Shown here in pieces: positions 27,604 to 36,448 of a DNA stretch of 64,000 bases (its first letter is position 1; each line of letters begins with the position of its first letter). The position numbers were made by a program, and so were the translations under genes. The stretch is from Stigonema ocellatum SAG 48.90 = DSM 106950. Lineage in GTDB: Bacteria; Cyanobacteriota; Cyanobacteriia; Cyanobacteriales; Nostocaceae. Location of the stretch: NCBI GenBank assembly GCA_016903675.1, contig JADQBA010000018.1, positions 1 to 64,000 on the forward strand, written 5' to 3'. A model generated the notes under the pieces. The model was not told the origin of the DNA. It saw nothing but the letters and a program-made list of their open reading frames with translations, and made no database searches.

Positions 27604-27725
27604 TTGTCCCCCTTGTCCCCCTTGTCCCCCTTGTCCCCCTCGTCCCCCTTGTCCCCCTCGTCCCCCTTGTCCCCCTCATCCCCCTTGTCCCCCTTGTCTC
27701 CCTTGTCCCCCTTGTCCCCCTCGTC
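27604..27725. repeat. TTGTCCCCC 9-mer tandem repeat
   Basis: About thirteen copies of TTGTCCCCC with CTCGT and CTCAT variants, preceded by GTCAAAA heptamers (27534-27564). The frame across it reads as a run of Leu-Val-Pro and is not a gene. It is only 71 bp upstream of the GH13 start codon. Confidence 0.85.
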
Positions 27726-27796
27726 TATCTGAGGTGGTATAGCCAGTTGTTGGTCATTGCGAATATCATCCGTATAAACTAGTAGAAAGCAATTTT

Positions 27797-29743
27797 ATGG
27801 TATCAACCCCTCCATCTCAAGCTTCACCCGCTCAATATGAAGTTACTAATCCAGAAGAGAAAGTTGAGGCTCTCATATCTGAGTCTAAACAAGATAGTGA
27901 AATTGATTTAGAGTTCCTCTACACCAGAGATATTGAATTTCGTCAGGAAACTATTTACTTCATCGTTGTTGACCGTTTTTGTGACGGCGACCCTGAAAAT
28001 AACTCTGGTCCTAACCCGGAACTTTTTGATCCAGAAAAAAAGGATTGGGGTAAGTACTGGGGTGGGGATTTGCAGGGAATTATTGATCGACTCGACTATT
28101 TAAGAAACATGGGAGTGACAGCACTTTGGCTGACTCCCCTGTTTGAGCAAGTTGAATCATTATTTATTGAACAAGCAGCAATTCATGGCTATTGGACTAA
28201 GGATTTTAAAAGGATTAATCCTCGGTTTATTGGCAAAGATGAAGAACCTTCTCTCAACAAAACACAGGACACCAGAAATACAACCTTTGATAGGTTAATT
28301 GATGAGTTACACAAACGGCAGATGAAATTGGTGCTAGATATTGTGTGTAACCACAGCAACCCAGATTTTAGCGGCAAAAAGGGTGAACTCTACGATGATG
28401 GGGTGAAGATTGCTGATTTCAATGACGATAAAAATAAGTGGTATCATCACTATGGGCAGGTACAAAACTGGGAAGATGAGTGGCAGGTACAAAACTGTGA
28501 ACTGTCGGGTTTAGCTACCTTCAACGAAAATAATCCCAACTACCGAAATTACATAAAATCTGCCATTAAGCAGTGGCTAGACCGGGGGGTAGATGCGTTA
28601 CGGGTTGACACTGTTAAGCATATGCCTATTTGGTTTTGGCAAGAATTTAATGGTGACATTCAAAAACATAAACCTGATGTTTTTATCTTCGGAGAGTGGA
28701 TTTACAACAATCCCAACAATGACCGTTCAGTGGAATTTGCCAATGAATCTGGCATGACAATTCTCGATTTTGGTCTAGCAACTGCAATTCGGTTGGCGTT
28801 AGGACAATGGGCATCAGGAGGATTTCACTTGATTCAGGACATCCTTGACCTGGATCATCGCTACTACAGTGCAACGGAACTGATCACGTTTATTGATAAC
28901 CACGATATGCATCGGTTCCAAACATTGAACTCTAATCCAGAGGTGCTGCGGTTGGCGATCGCATTAATTATGACCTGTCGTGGCATTCCCTGCATATTTT
29001 ACGGCGTAGAGCAGTATCTACACAACGATACCAATGGAAATAACGATCCTTACGGCAATAACGATCCCTACAACCGGCCAATGATGGAAACATGGGATAC
29101 TGAGACACCCATTTATCGAGCTATTCGATTACTCTCAGGTTTACGGCGGCTGAATCCAGCGGTGTCAATGGGGAGTCAATGGCAAAAGTACCTTACCCCC
29201 AATGTCTATTGTTATGTGCGGCGTTACCATGAATCATGCTGTTTTGTAGCTATGAATCGAGGCGACGCTGTCACAATTGAGGCGGTGGAAACAGAGTTAC
29301 CTGACGGAGAACATACCTGTGTTTTAACGCGACGCAAGTTTGAGGTACTAGAAGGGAAACTGCACAACTTAGAATTACACCCACTGGATGCCATTGTTCT
29401 GAGCCACGTTGGTGAGCGGGTCAAGGCAAGAACCATTGTACGGGCGCAACTCAATGGTGTCAAGACACAACTTGGTGAAACTGTTGTCGTCATAGGAGAT
29501 TGTCCAGAGTTAGGCAACTGGGATATCTCTAAAGCTTTCCCACTCGAATACATCAACACTAACACCTGGTTTGGTGAGATTCCCTTTGAGGAGAGTGCGG
29601 GAAAGCTGATTTCTTACAAATACGCGCTGTTGCGGGAAGGTCAGTCGCCGTTGCGAGAAAATCTGGTTGCGCGTCGTTGGGTGATTGCTGGTGAAGGTAC
29701 CGTGAAATGGCGAGATAAATGGGCGACAGGACGTGAGTCTTAA
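27797..29743 (+). CDS. GH13 alpha-amylase/CGTase-like enzyme with C-terminal CBM20
   Basis: A 648-residue glucan-active enzyme. Residues about 45-450 form the (beta/alpha)8 GH13 domain. FIVVDRFCDGDPENNSGPNP is the usual beta1 region of cyclodextrin glucanotransferase-like enzymes, and LVLDIVCNHSNPD is region I. The nucleophile is D271 (ALRVDTVKH), the acid/base E300 (FIFGEWIY) and the third carboxylate D370 (FIDNHDMH). A beta-sandwich follows. The last ~100 residues (VRAQLNGVKTQLGETVVVIG, CPELGNWDISKAFPLEY) are a CBM20 starch-binding domain. No signal peptide is visible, so it probably acts on cytosolic glycogen. Hydrolase versus transglycosylase activity cannot be read from the sequence. Confidence 0.88.
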   Translation: MVSTPPSQASPAQYEVTNPEEKVEALISESKQDSEIDLEFLYTRDIEFRQETIYFIVVDRFCDGDPENNSGPNPELFDPEKKDWGKYWGGDLQGIIDRLDYLRNMGVTALWLTPLFEQVESLFIEQAAIHGYWTKDFKRINPRFIGKDEEPSLNKTQDTRNTTFDRLIDELHKRQMKLVLDIVCNHSNPDFSGKKGELYDDGVKIADFNDDKNKWYHHYGQVQNWEDEWQVQNCELSGLATFNENNPNYRNYIKSAIKQWLDRGVDALRVDTVKHMPIWFWQEFNGDIQKHKPDVFIFGEWIYNNPNNDRSVEFANESGMTILDFGLATAIRLALGQWASGGFHLIQDILDLDHRYYSATELITFIDNHDMHRFQTLNSNPEVLRLAIALIMTCRGIPCIFYGVEQYLHNDTNGNNDPYGNNDPYNRPMMETWDTETPIYRAIRLLSGLRRLNPAVSMGSQWQKYLTPNVYCYVRRYHESCCFVAMNRGDAVTIEAVETELPDGEHTCVLTRRKFEVLEGKLHNLELHPLDAIVLSHVGERVKARTIVRAQLNGVKTQLGETVVVIGDCPELGNWDISKAFPLEYINTNTWFGEIPFEESAGKLISYKYALLREGQSPLRENLVARRWVIAGEGTVKWRDKWATGRES

Positions 29744-29749
29744 TTAGGG

Positions 29750-29884
29750 GAATGGGGAGTGGGGAGTGGGGAATGGGGAGTGGGGAGTGGGGAGTGGGGA
29801 ATGGGGAGTGGGGAGTGGGGAGTGGGGAGTGGGGAATGGGGAGTGGGGAGTGGGGAGTGGGGAATGGGGAGTGGGGAATGGGGG
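29750..29884. repeat. GGGGAGT/GGGGAAT heptamer tandem repeat
   Basis: About nineteen consecutive heptamers, the longest uninterrupted tract of this family in the window. They begin immediately after the GH13 stop codon and end at MITE copy 2. Confidence 0.9.
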
Positions 29885-29978
29885 CAATACTGCGTAGGAT
29901 TTGCAAAAATTAGAAACCCGGTTTCTTAAAGAAACCGGGTTTCTGACACCTCAACTATTCAAAACCTAGGCAGTATTG
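29885..29978. mobile_element. 94-bp MITE, copy 2
   Basis: Reverse-oriented near-identical copy of 26159-26255. Its inner loop differs (a perfect GAAACCCGGTTTCTT / AAGAAACCGGGTTTC stem). It is inserted within a GGGGAGT tract, which resumes right after it. Confidence 0.85.
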
Positions 29979-30096
29979 GGAGTGGGGGGGAGAAATAAAC
30001 ATCTCAAGAAATGATGTAGGGGAAAATTTCCAACTAGTAGTATGGCAAGGCAACTTTGCGGGGTGAGACAGATTTCTAGAGTCGTCAAAATCTTTT

Positions 30097-30163
30097 CTCA
30101 CTCCCCACTCCCCACTCCCCACTCCCCACTCCCTACTCCCCACTCCCTACTCCCCACTCCCTA
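30097..30163. repeat. CTCCCCA/CTCCCTA heptamer tandem repeat
   Basis: About nine heptamers in the opposite sense to the 29750-29884 tract. Together they flank a 110-bp unique stretch and could base-pair. They adjoin the ocp stop codon. Confidence 0.85.
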
Positions 30164-30168
30164 TTGTT

Positions 30169-31131
30169 CTATACAGGACGAAGGCTGAGGAGTTCTTGGG
30201 GAGATGCGAGCATGTCGATCGCCACGAAGAAAATGTTACCTTGGGGATTGAGTAAGAACCGCCAGGAAATGTTCATACCAACGTTGACACCGAACCAAGG
30301 AGTTTGTACTATTCCAGTAACTTTAACCTGCTTAGAGCCATCTGGTAGAGACTCGGAGATACCCTGTTGTGGTAGGATATTGAGTCCCTGTGCTTCTGCA
30401 CGCATATATCTGCCAATGGCTTCTTTACCGATTAGTGGCTTCTGGAATGGGGGTTGCAGGGCACCATCGGGAGTAAATAGAGCCAGAGCTGCCTCAAAGT
30501 CATCTTTGTTCAGAGCTTCAAGATAGCTGAGTACGGTAGGCTCTGTGATTCCCTCAACGGCGATCTTAGCAGGAGCTGGCTCGGCGCGTTGGAACAAGGG
30601 TTCGGCAGATGTCGCAGCACTAGTAGGAATAGCAGTAGAGGAAAATCCCATGTCTACCACAGCGTTGCGAAGGACTGTGATTTGCTGACCCGCATCGAGT
30701 TGCTTGATTGTGTCTAGCACTACTTGGATGCCTTTAGAGATTTTATAGCCAGCTGGCATAGGAGCAACGATGCCTTGTTTCATCAACTCTCCTAACTCGT
30801 ACCAGAAAGCCAGCTTGGTGTTAACGCTGAAGAAGCCATAGGAACGGCTGGCTGGAGTGTCAGCACGGTTAGCAAGGTCGCGCATGACTTGCAATTGGTC
30901 TGGTTGAGACAACTTTCTTATTTCCTGAAGTAACCCTTCGGCAAACTGTAGGCGTGCTGCTCCCACAGCTGCGGGAGTAACTGAACGACCCATTTCGGTA
31001 TACACATACCAGAGTAATGCTAGTTTGTCATCAACGCTCAGTTGCTCGAACAGCGCTAAGGTAGCTGGAATCGGACTTGGAACTTGAGTGTTAGAGAAAA
31101 TAGATTGAGCCGACTCGATTGTATAACCCAT
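30169..31131 (-). CDS. ocp: Orange carotenoid protein
   Basis: A 320-residue, full-length photoprotective OCP. It binds a keto-carotenoid and, when photoactivated, docks on phycobilisomes and quenches excitation energy. The N-terminal helical domain (about 15-160) and the C-terminal NTF2-like domain (about 193-317) are both intact. Key carotenoid contacts and the domain-interface arginine are in place: Y44, W110, R155 (ITVLRNAVVDMG), Y203 (VLSYLE) and W290 (NISWRFLL). The linker (about 164-190, Ala/Pro/Ser-rich) is diverged. No gene for the fluorescence recovery protein, which often follows ocp, is nearby. The clade (OCP1, OCP2 or OCPX) is not assigned. Monocistronic with a 578-bp upstream gap. 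Confidence 0.96.
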   Translation of the reverse strand: MGYTIESAQSIFSNTQVPSPIPATLALFEQLSVDDKLALLWYVYTEMGRSVTPAAVGAARLQFAEGLLQEIRKLSQPDQLQVMRDLANRADTPASRSYGFFSVNTKLAFWYELGELMKQGIVAPMPAGYKISKGIQVVLDTIKQLDAGQQITVLRNAVVDMGFSSTAIPTSAATSAEPLFQRAEPAPAKIAVEGITEPTVLSYLEALNKDDFEAALALFTPDGALQPPFQKPLIGKEAIGRYMRAEAQGLNILPQQGISESLPDGSKQVKVTGIVQTPWFGVNVGMNISWRFLLNPQGNIFFVAIDMLASPQELLSLRPV

Positions 31132-31550
31132 GGTCAGAATCTCCAGATTTATGTATTACTTAATTGTTTTCAAAATGCACTCATCAGAGGTTTTACTGGC
31201 TATAGAGCCAATCAAGCCTCATTCACAATTTAAGTCTTTGTCCGCGCCTTGCTTGGAGACAAAACCAATCTTGGCGCTTGCGACCATTGAGCTTTTGTCA
31301 TTCACAGAGTCGTAGCCTCCACAGGGATTTGTTGCAAGTACATCACGGTGATGGCGGTGAAGTTCACCGACCTTGAGGATGTAGTTGCATGTGATTGTTA
31401 TAACTCCTGACCTGTGGTATATTCTGTTATGTAAATCTAATGTAACGTTTATTGTGCAATTTGTAAATCTTCATTAAGAAGGTTTGTCAAAAAAATATTT
31501 ATGCTGTAAATAGAAAACTCTTATACCTCAGTCTTCCTCTGTTAGGGTCT

Positions 31551-31636
31551 GGGGAAGGTGGGGCCCCCTCTGGGGATAAGGGGCAGGGGTAAAGGGGAAG
31601 GTGGGGCCCCCTCTGGGGATAAGGGGCAGGGGTAAA
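31551..31636. repeat. Two tandem copies of a 43-bp GC-rich unit
   Basis: The unit GGGGAAGGTGGGGCCCCCTC (followed by TGGGGATAAGGGGCAGGGGT and AAA) occurs at 31551-31593 and again, identical, at 31594-31636. It contains a GGGGCCCC palindrome. It lies in the 578-bp gap between ocp and the acetyltransferase gene; 31132-31500 of that gap is unique DNA that should hold the ocp promoter. Confidence 0.85.
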
Positions 31637-31709
31637 GGGTAAATTCAAGCCTTTCCCCTTTTCCCTTTCCCCTTTAACCGAACCGTATTGCCCACACACC
31701 CCCACACCC

Positions 31710-32309
31710 CTACACCCTTATATTTGTCCGTACTTGATAAATTCTATACTCTACAAGATGTAAGACTCTTCCACTCAAATTGGTCTTATTGTATTCTCTG
31801 AAAATTTGCCCACCAAGCCTTTCTGGTATCCTGCGACTGGGGATATTTTCCCGATCAACAGGATATACAAGATACTCATAATCTAAGTTTTCCTTGGCCC
31901 ATTTCTGAAGTGCTGTAACAGTCTCTAGTCCATAGCTGTTGCCATGTGCTGATTTTTTTAGCCAAATACCAATTTCTGGATGTTTAGAATTAAGGTGGTG
32001 TATGCCAGTACATCCCAAAAACTCTTGTGAATCTTTCTTTAAAATAACAAGTATCAGGTTATTCTCGTTTTTCATACCGTCGATTGAATCGTTAATAAAT
32101 AATTCCGTTTCCGAAATTTCTTTGGCTGGGCAGGGATACATATAAGTAGTTATTTCATTGGTGAATTCGGCAAAAATATCTAGTTTGTATTCCATTGATA
32201 TAGGTTTCAATAACAGCCGATTTGTTGATATTTCTACATTCAATAATAAATGTTCCTGTTTCAGGAACATTTTTATTTGGTTATGAATCCATACAACTAA
32301 TAATTTCAT
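31710..32309 (-). CDS. GNAT-family N-acetyltransferase (RimJ/RimL type)
   Basis: A 199-residue acetyltransferase. After a 25-residue leader the RimJ/RimL pattern begins: TNRLLLKPISMEYKLDIFAE, then NLILVILKKDSQEFLGCTGI, EIGIWLKKSAHGNSYGLETV and YLVYPVDRENIPSRRIPERL. The acetyl-CoA loop (usual Q/RxxGxG/A) is represented by HGNSYG. An internal ATG at 32270 (MFLKQEH) is a possible start. Substrates of the family are protein N-termini or small amines; none can be named here. Confidence 0.78.
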   Translation of the reverse strand: MKLLVVWIHNQIKMFLKQEHLLLNVEISTNRLLLKPISMEYKLDIFAEFTNEITTYMYPCPAKEISETELFINDSIDGMKNENNLILVILKKDSQEFLGCTGIHHLNSKHPEIGIWLKKSAHGNSYGLETVTALQKWAKENLDYEYLVYPVDRENIPSRRIPERLGGQIFREYNKTNLSGRVLHLVEYRIYQVRTNIRV

Positions 32310-32330
32310 GGCTAAATTCTCGAAAAGGTA

Positions 32331-32356
32331 TAGAGACGCGATTAATCGCGTCTCTA
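32331..32356. repeat. GAGACGCGATTAATCGCGTCTC palindrome
   Basis: A 26-bp perfect palindrome (TAGAGACGCGATT and its complement). The same palindrome occurs at about 25478 and is tandemly repeated at 34411-34515. Confidence 0.85.
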
Positions 32357-32640
32357 CATAGTAGGTAAATTATCTTAACAGCAACCGTATTGGGGCATAA
32401 TGGGGGGAACAATTCTGACATGAGTTTAGGGGGGTGTAATTTTTACATAGAATCAATGTTTTATTAGACACAATTGGGAAAAACTTCATCTTAATTTCAA
32501 AAAGAAACAGTAAAATCCACGTTTTGAAAGAGCTAAAGTTTTGTTAAGATGCAAATGCTAGTAGTTTCTCAACGGAATTTAGCAATCAGGGTGTGGAGAA
32601 ATGAATAGCACTAGCAACATTGAGTTTAGAAGATCAAGCA

Positions 32641-32805
32641 ATGACTACCTACATTTTCTTCGACGATGCCCTGCGGATGCTTGTTAAAGCCTTTTTGATG
32701 TCGGTCATACTGCTCATTGCAGCTTCCGGCCTTGGTTTGGCAATCATCGAAACCATAGAAAAAACAGACATTCACGTAGGCGCGAAGCGACTCCGTGGAG
32801 GATAG
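32641..32805 (+). CDS. Possible small single-helix membrane protein
   Basis: A 54-residue frame (MTTYIFFDDALRMLVKAFLM, then SVILLIAASGLGLAIIE) with one strong membrane helix. The last residues (VGAKRLRGG) are encoded by a repeat sequence (GGCGCGAAGCGACTCCGTGG) seen widely in cyanobacterial intergenic DNA, so the original C-terminus may be lost. An upstream in-frame TTG exists at 32620. No family is recognised. Confidence 0.35.
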   Translation: MTTYIFFDDALRMLVKAFLMSVILLIAASGLGLAIIETIEKTDIHVGAKRLRGG

Positions 32806-33054
32806 GCTAACTCCTCTGGAGGAGATTCCCTCGCCCTCAACTCAAAAAGTTCACTTTTTGTGGAGAACCATTGGATGCAGGTGTTCACATGGAGAAAATC
32901 CTGGGAACACTAAGCATAAAAACCTCATAACGAATTTTGATGTAAAAATGTTACTCCGTGACTTTGTGTGTTGTGCAAAAGAATTATAGGATGTAGAGTC
33001 CTCGCACTATTTGCGGAATTAAGTAACATTTTGGAATCGAAAAAGTCAAGAATT

Positions 33055-34407
33055 ATGTCTTGTTCTGCTACCTTAAGCCAACTGGTTGAAGTTCTTTTTG
33101 CCAAGCCTGTAAATTTACCTACAGCAGCATTAGCACAATTGGGCAACGGTATACAAACAGATACCCGTGTCCTGAAACAGGGTGAAGTTTTTGTGGCTTT
33201 ACGTGGCGAAAAGTTTGATGGACATGAGTTTGTTCCAATGGCGTTTACAAAAGGTGCCTTGGCAGCAATAGTAGATTTTGAATACCAGAATCCTGAATTT
33301 CCTGTGTTGCAGGTGAAAGATACCCTAGAGGCGTATCAAAAAATCGCTAGGTGGTGGCGCGATCGCTTCTTGAACCCAGTGATTGGGGTAACTGGTTCTG
33401 TGGGGAAAACCACTACCAAGGAACTCATTGCGGCTGTTTTGGGTACGCGGGGACGAGTTCAAAAAACTTACGCTAACTTTAATAACGAAATTGGTGTACC
33501 GAAAACCCTTTTAGAAATTGGTGCAGAACATGACTACGCTGTCGTTGAAATGGCGATGCGGGGGAAAGGACAAATTGCGGAATTGACGCAAATAGCCCAT
33601 CCAACAATTGGCGTGATTACCAATGTGGGGACGGCGCATATTGAGTTACTGGGTTCAGAAGAAGCGATCGCTGAGGCAAAATGTGAGTTATTAGCCGAAA
33701 TGCCTTTTGGAGGGGTGGCTATTCTCAACCATGACAATCCGTTATTAATTGCCACGGCGGCAAAAGTTTGGCAAGGGAAGGTTTTGACTTACGGCTTGTG
33801 TGGCGGTGATATCCACGGGAAGTTCGTAGATAACGAAACTCTGGAAGTGGGAGGAATGCAGCTAAGTTTACCATTACCAGGTCGTCACAATGCCACTAAC
33901 TTTATGGCAGCTTTGGCGGTGGCTCAGGTTTTGGGGATTGATTGGTCAGGGCTGAAATCAGGTGTGATGGTGGATATGCCAGGAGGGCGATCGCAGCGTT
34001 TTGCTTTAAGTAATGATGTGATAATCTTAGATGAGACTTACAATGCTGCACCAGAAGCTATGGCTGCGGCGTTAAATTTGTTGGCAGAAACTCCAGGAAA
34101 GCGCCACATTGCAGTGTTGGGTGCAATGAAGGAATTGGGAGAGCGATCGCTCTCCTCTCATCAGCGTGTGGGAGAAATGGTGAGTAGGTTGAATTTGGAT
34201 GCAATATTTGTTTTGGTTGACGGACAAGATGCCGAAGCCATAGTTAAGAGTGCTGAGGGTATTCCGTCTGAATGCTTTGCCACTCATGGAGATTTGGTTG
34301 CTAGGTTGAAGACGTTTGTTAAAGAGGGCGATCGTATTCTTTTTAAAGCAGCCCATTCCGTAGGATTGGATCGGGTTGTCAGTCAATTTCGAGCGGAATT
34401 TGGCTAG
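33055..34407 (+). CDS. murF: UDP-N-acetylmuramoyl-tripeptide--D-alanyl-D-alanine ligase
   Basis: A 450-residue cytosolic Mur ligase that adds D-Ala-D-Ala to UDP-MurNAc-tripeptide in peptidoglycan synthesis. I start at ATG 33055 (MSCSATLSQL); the frame is open from 32968 but the extra residues are not MurF-like. The N-terminal UDP-binding domain has IQTDTRVLKQGEVFVALRGE. The ATP loop is GVTGSVGKTTTKEL (about 111-124), followed by TYANFNNEIGVPKTLLE and VVEMAMRGKGQIAELTQIA. The C-terminal domain includes LDETYNAAPEAMAAAL and AVLGAMKELGERS. Transcribed alone, it ends in a palindrome array shared with the convergent WYL gene. Confidence 0.95.
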   Translation: MSCSATLSQLVEVLFAKPVNLPTAALAQLGNGIQTDTRVLKQGEVFVALRGEKFDGHEFVPMAFTKGALAAIVDFEYQNPEFPVLQVKDTLEAYQKIARWWRDRFLNPVIGVTGSVGKTTTKELIAAVLGTRGRVQKTYANFNNEIGVPKTLLEIGAEHDYAVVEMAMRGKGQIAELTQIAHPTIGVITNVGTAHIELLGSEEAIAEAKCELLAEMPFGGVAILNHDNPLLIATAAKVWQGKVLTYGLCGGDIHGKFVDNETLEVGGMQLSLPLPGRHNATNFMAALAVAQVLGIDWSGLKSGVMVDMPGGRSQRFALSNDVIILDETYNAAPEAMAAALNLLAETPGKRHIAVLGAMKELGERSLSSHQRVGEMVSRLNLDAIFVLVDGQDAEAIVKSAEGIPSECFATHGDLVARLKTFVKEGDRILFKAAHSVGLDRVVSQFRAEFG

Positions 34408-34410
34408 GTA

Positions 34411-34515
34411 GATTAATCGCGTCTAGGTAGTAGAGACGCGATTAATCACGTCTAGGTAGTAGAGACGCGATTAATCGCGTCTAGGTAGAAGAGACGCGAT
34501 TAATCGCGTCTCTAC
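34411..34515. repeat. Array of GACGCGATTAATCGCGTC palindromes
   Basis: Between three and four tandem copies of a 29-bp unit, each a palindrome GAGACGCGATTAATCGCGTC plus the spacer TAGGTAGTA. It sits between the convergent murF and WYL genes and could act as a bidirectional terminator. Confidence 0.85.
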
Positions 34516-34532
34516 TATTGATCTGAAAACCG

Positions 34533-35384
34533 CTATAAATTATAACGGAGGCATTGGGCTTTGAGTTTTTCTCGGACGAGCGATCGCACGTTTTCTGGGG
34601 AAACTACTACACAATCTTCCCCATATCGCAACACTTCTCGAATTAACCAGAAGGGATTTGATACGCGCCTCTCGACTTGGCGTACATCTCCCATGACTTG
34701 ATTATTGATGTCGTTTGGTCTTGGTTCATAGGCTTTTACCATTCCACCTAAAAAGTGTAAGTACACCATGAGGTAATCTAAGCCCTCATGTCGCCAGTGT
34801 CCGTTGACTGGCACAACACCTTTGATTCTATCTAGACGCAAACAGCGATTGTGTATGAGTTCTGGGAAGTCAGGGTTTTTAAGATCTTCAGTCTCATCGC
34901 ACCAGATGTTTAAGTAAAAGCGCTTCTCTTCAAAAGCAATTTCAGCGTAACGCACTGTAAATGATAAATCCTCTCCTTGAGCATTGCCGTAAAGTAGGTG
35001 AAATGGTTGGTGGTTCTGGCGGAGTTGGTCGATCAAAATACGCCACGCTTCGCTTGCTGGGTGGCTGACTTGTTGTAGCAGTGATTGACGCATGGGAGGC
35101 TCTAGTTTTCCTCGCTCTAATAAAAGAATAGAGATGGTTTGAGCTTGTTCAACGAAACCAGAGTCTTGTAGCAGTCTGACAGCTTGTTGGAGTGCTGCGA
35201 CTTGTGTTGAGTTGAAGGTAAAGGGTTCGCCAACTTCAAATTCCTGCTGTGCGATCGCCACCAGTAACCCAGAGATACTAGGGGACTTACCCCAGAAGAT
35301 GCTTAAGCGACGAGCAATTTCTTCCAGTTGCTCTTTCGTCCCTGACGGTATTGACAGTGTAATTGTCTCTTTTTTCCGCGACAT
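34533..35384 (-). CDS. WYL-domain transcriptional regulator
   Basis: A 283-residue regulator. The first 45 residues (KKETITLSIPSGTKEQLEEI) look like a ribbon-helix-helix or short DNA-binding module. From about residue 115 a WYL-type domain follows (FHLLYGNAQGEDLSFTVRYA, FYLNIWCDETEDL, LRLDRIKGV), then a WCX-like C-terminus (VERRVSNPFWLIREVLRYGE). WYL proteins bind nucleic-acid or nucleotide ligands. Close architectural relatives are encoded next to cyanobacterial subtype I-D loci; in Synechocystis 6803 Sll7009 represses its I-D array. Here the gene lies 2.7 kb upstream of cas3', divergent to it, so CRISPR control is a reasonable inference. Confidence 0.85.
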   Translation of the reverse strand: MSRKKETITLSIPSGTKEQLEEIARRLSIFWGKSPSISGLLVAIAQQEFEVGEPFTFNSTQVAALQQAVRLLQDSGFVEQAQTISILLLERGKLEPPMRQSLLQQVSHPASEAWRILIDQLRQNHQPFHLLYGNAQGEDLSFTVRYAEIAFEEKRFYLNIWCDETEDLKNPDFPELIHNRCLRLDRIKGVVPVNGHWRHEGLDYLMVYLHFLGGMVKAYEPRPNDINNQVMGDVRQVERRVSNPFWLIREVLRYGEDCVVVSPENVRSLVREKLKAQCLRYNL

Positions 35385-36143
35385 CCCTAAAATTATAATT
35401 ACAGTATTGACATTAAGTGGCTTTTACAGTTATTGTAGCTATATTAGAACTGTAAAGGAGAATAGAGGCACAAAACTCAAAGATATTAGTAACAAGCTTG
35501 TGTTTAAATGATTTCCTTGCACTGCCTCGTTCCCAGGCTCTGCCTGGGAATGCGATCAAGGAGGCTCCGCCTCCGGTCATCCTCTTAGGCGGAGCCTCCC
35601 AAAACAGCATTACAAGGCAGCAGCCCACTAACGAGGGACAGTACACAATTGTTTTTTTCTGTCAATGCGTAAGTCCTAGATATCAGCCCTGTCAAGGTGA
35701 ACCAAAAACCTGGAAAATCATGCCCAATTTTCGACATTTGACCGAATCCCAAGGGGAGACGCGCAAGGGACGTGCCTTGCCTTCGGCAACGACTTCGTCG
35801 TACGCGGTTTAAAAATATTTTTGAACCACGAAGACGCGAAGAGCACGAAGAAAAACTTCACTTTTGCGCTTCACCGATGATTGGGCTAGTACCGCAAGGC
35901 GTTCGTCAAAAGTCAAAAGTATTATATATCAAGGCTTTTGCTTGTTTGAAATGGTTGCTTTATTTACGCCGCGCTCTACTAGTCCTAGATATTTGCTAAT
36001 CAGATGCTAAAAAAGCGATAGTAAAACTCTGGCTGGGAACCCTAATAGGTCGTCGAGTCGAAAGCGATCTCTTAAAGAGCATTCTTCGTATATTGGGAGC
36101 AGTAGCAACTACTCCGATTTCCTAAAAATATCAGCTACCAAAG
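35385..36143. other. 759-bp repeat-filled gap before the TA genes
   Basis: 35385-35514 is AT-rich and probably holds the WYL promoter. 35515-35679 is a MITE remnant of the 6237-6465 family (palindrome GAGGCTCCGCCTCC, right end GCGTAAGTCCTA). 35685-35880 is a decayed copy of the 63412-63573 element (shared CCAATTTTCGACATTTGACC and GGTTTAAAAATATTTTTGAA). From 36000 to 36126 one frame without a start reads ALWLGTLIGRR-like sequence ending in a stop; it may be a gene remnant, but I cannot name it. Confidence 0.6.
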
Positions 36144-36404
36144 ATGACGAGAGAAAATTTACTGTCTAGAATTTCCATCGATCCAAATATTTGTTTTGGA
36201 AAACCTTGTATTCGGGGACATCGCATCCACGTTTCCCTTATTCTTGACTATTTAGCCGGGGATGCAGCCGTGGAGGAGGTTCTTGAGGCTTATCCAAGTA
36301 TTGAACGAGAAGACGTGCTTGCTTGTATTGCCTATGGTGCTGAAATGGCGAGGGATGTTTTTGTGGAAATTCCTTTGAATAAAAAAAAGGCAACAAATGC
36401 GTGA
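36144..36404 (+). CDS. DUF433-family antitoxin, orphan
   Basis: An 86-residue DUF433 (VapB45-like) antitoxin. The family core is clear: ISIDPNICFGKPCIRGHRI, LILDYLAG, VEEVLEAYPSIEREDVLACI and YGAEMARDVF. The next frame on the strand opens with VKLTL, like the start of a DUF5615 toxin, but stops after 14 codons, and a MITE end follows at 36449-36500. The toxin partner therefore appears lost. About two thirds of residues match the DUF433 protein at 40634-40894 by hand alignment, so the two are recent relatives on either side of cas3'. Confidence 0.82.
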   Translation: MTRENLLSRISIDPNICFGKPCIRGHRIHVSLILDYLAGDAAVEEVLEAYPSIEREDVLACIAYGAEMARDVFVEIPLNKKKATNA

Positions 36405-36448
36405 AGTTAACGCTGGAAAATCAAAAAAATTCATCGAAGGCTTGAAGC

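Noticed and set aside
27579..27782. Open frame reading as a run of Leu-Val-Pro triplets
   Set aside because: It is only the translation of the TTGTCCCCC tandem repeat; no start region, ribosome site or conserved protein.
30164..30526. 120-codon plus-strand frame over ocp
   Set aside because: Antisense shadow of the well-conserved ocp gene.
36000..36126. Startless frame of about 40 codons before the first DUF433 gene
   Set aside because: It might be the 3' end of a lost gene, but it has no start and no family I can name, so it is not listed as a gene.
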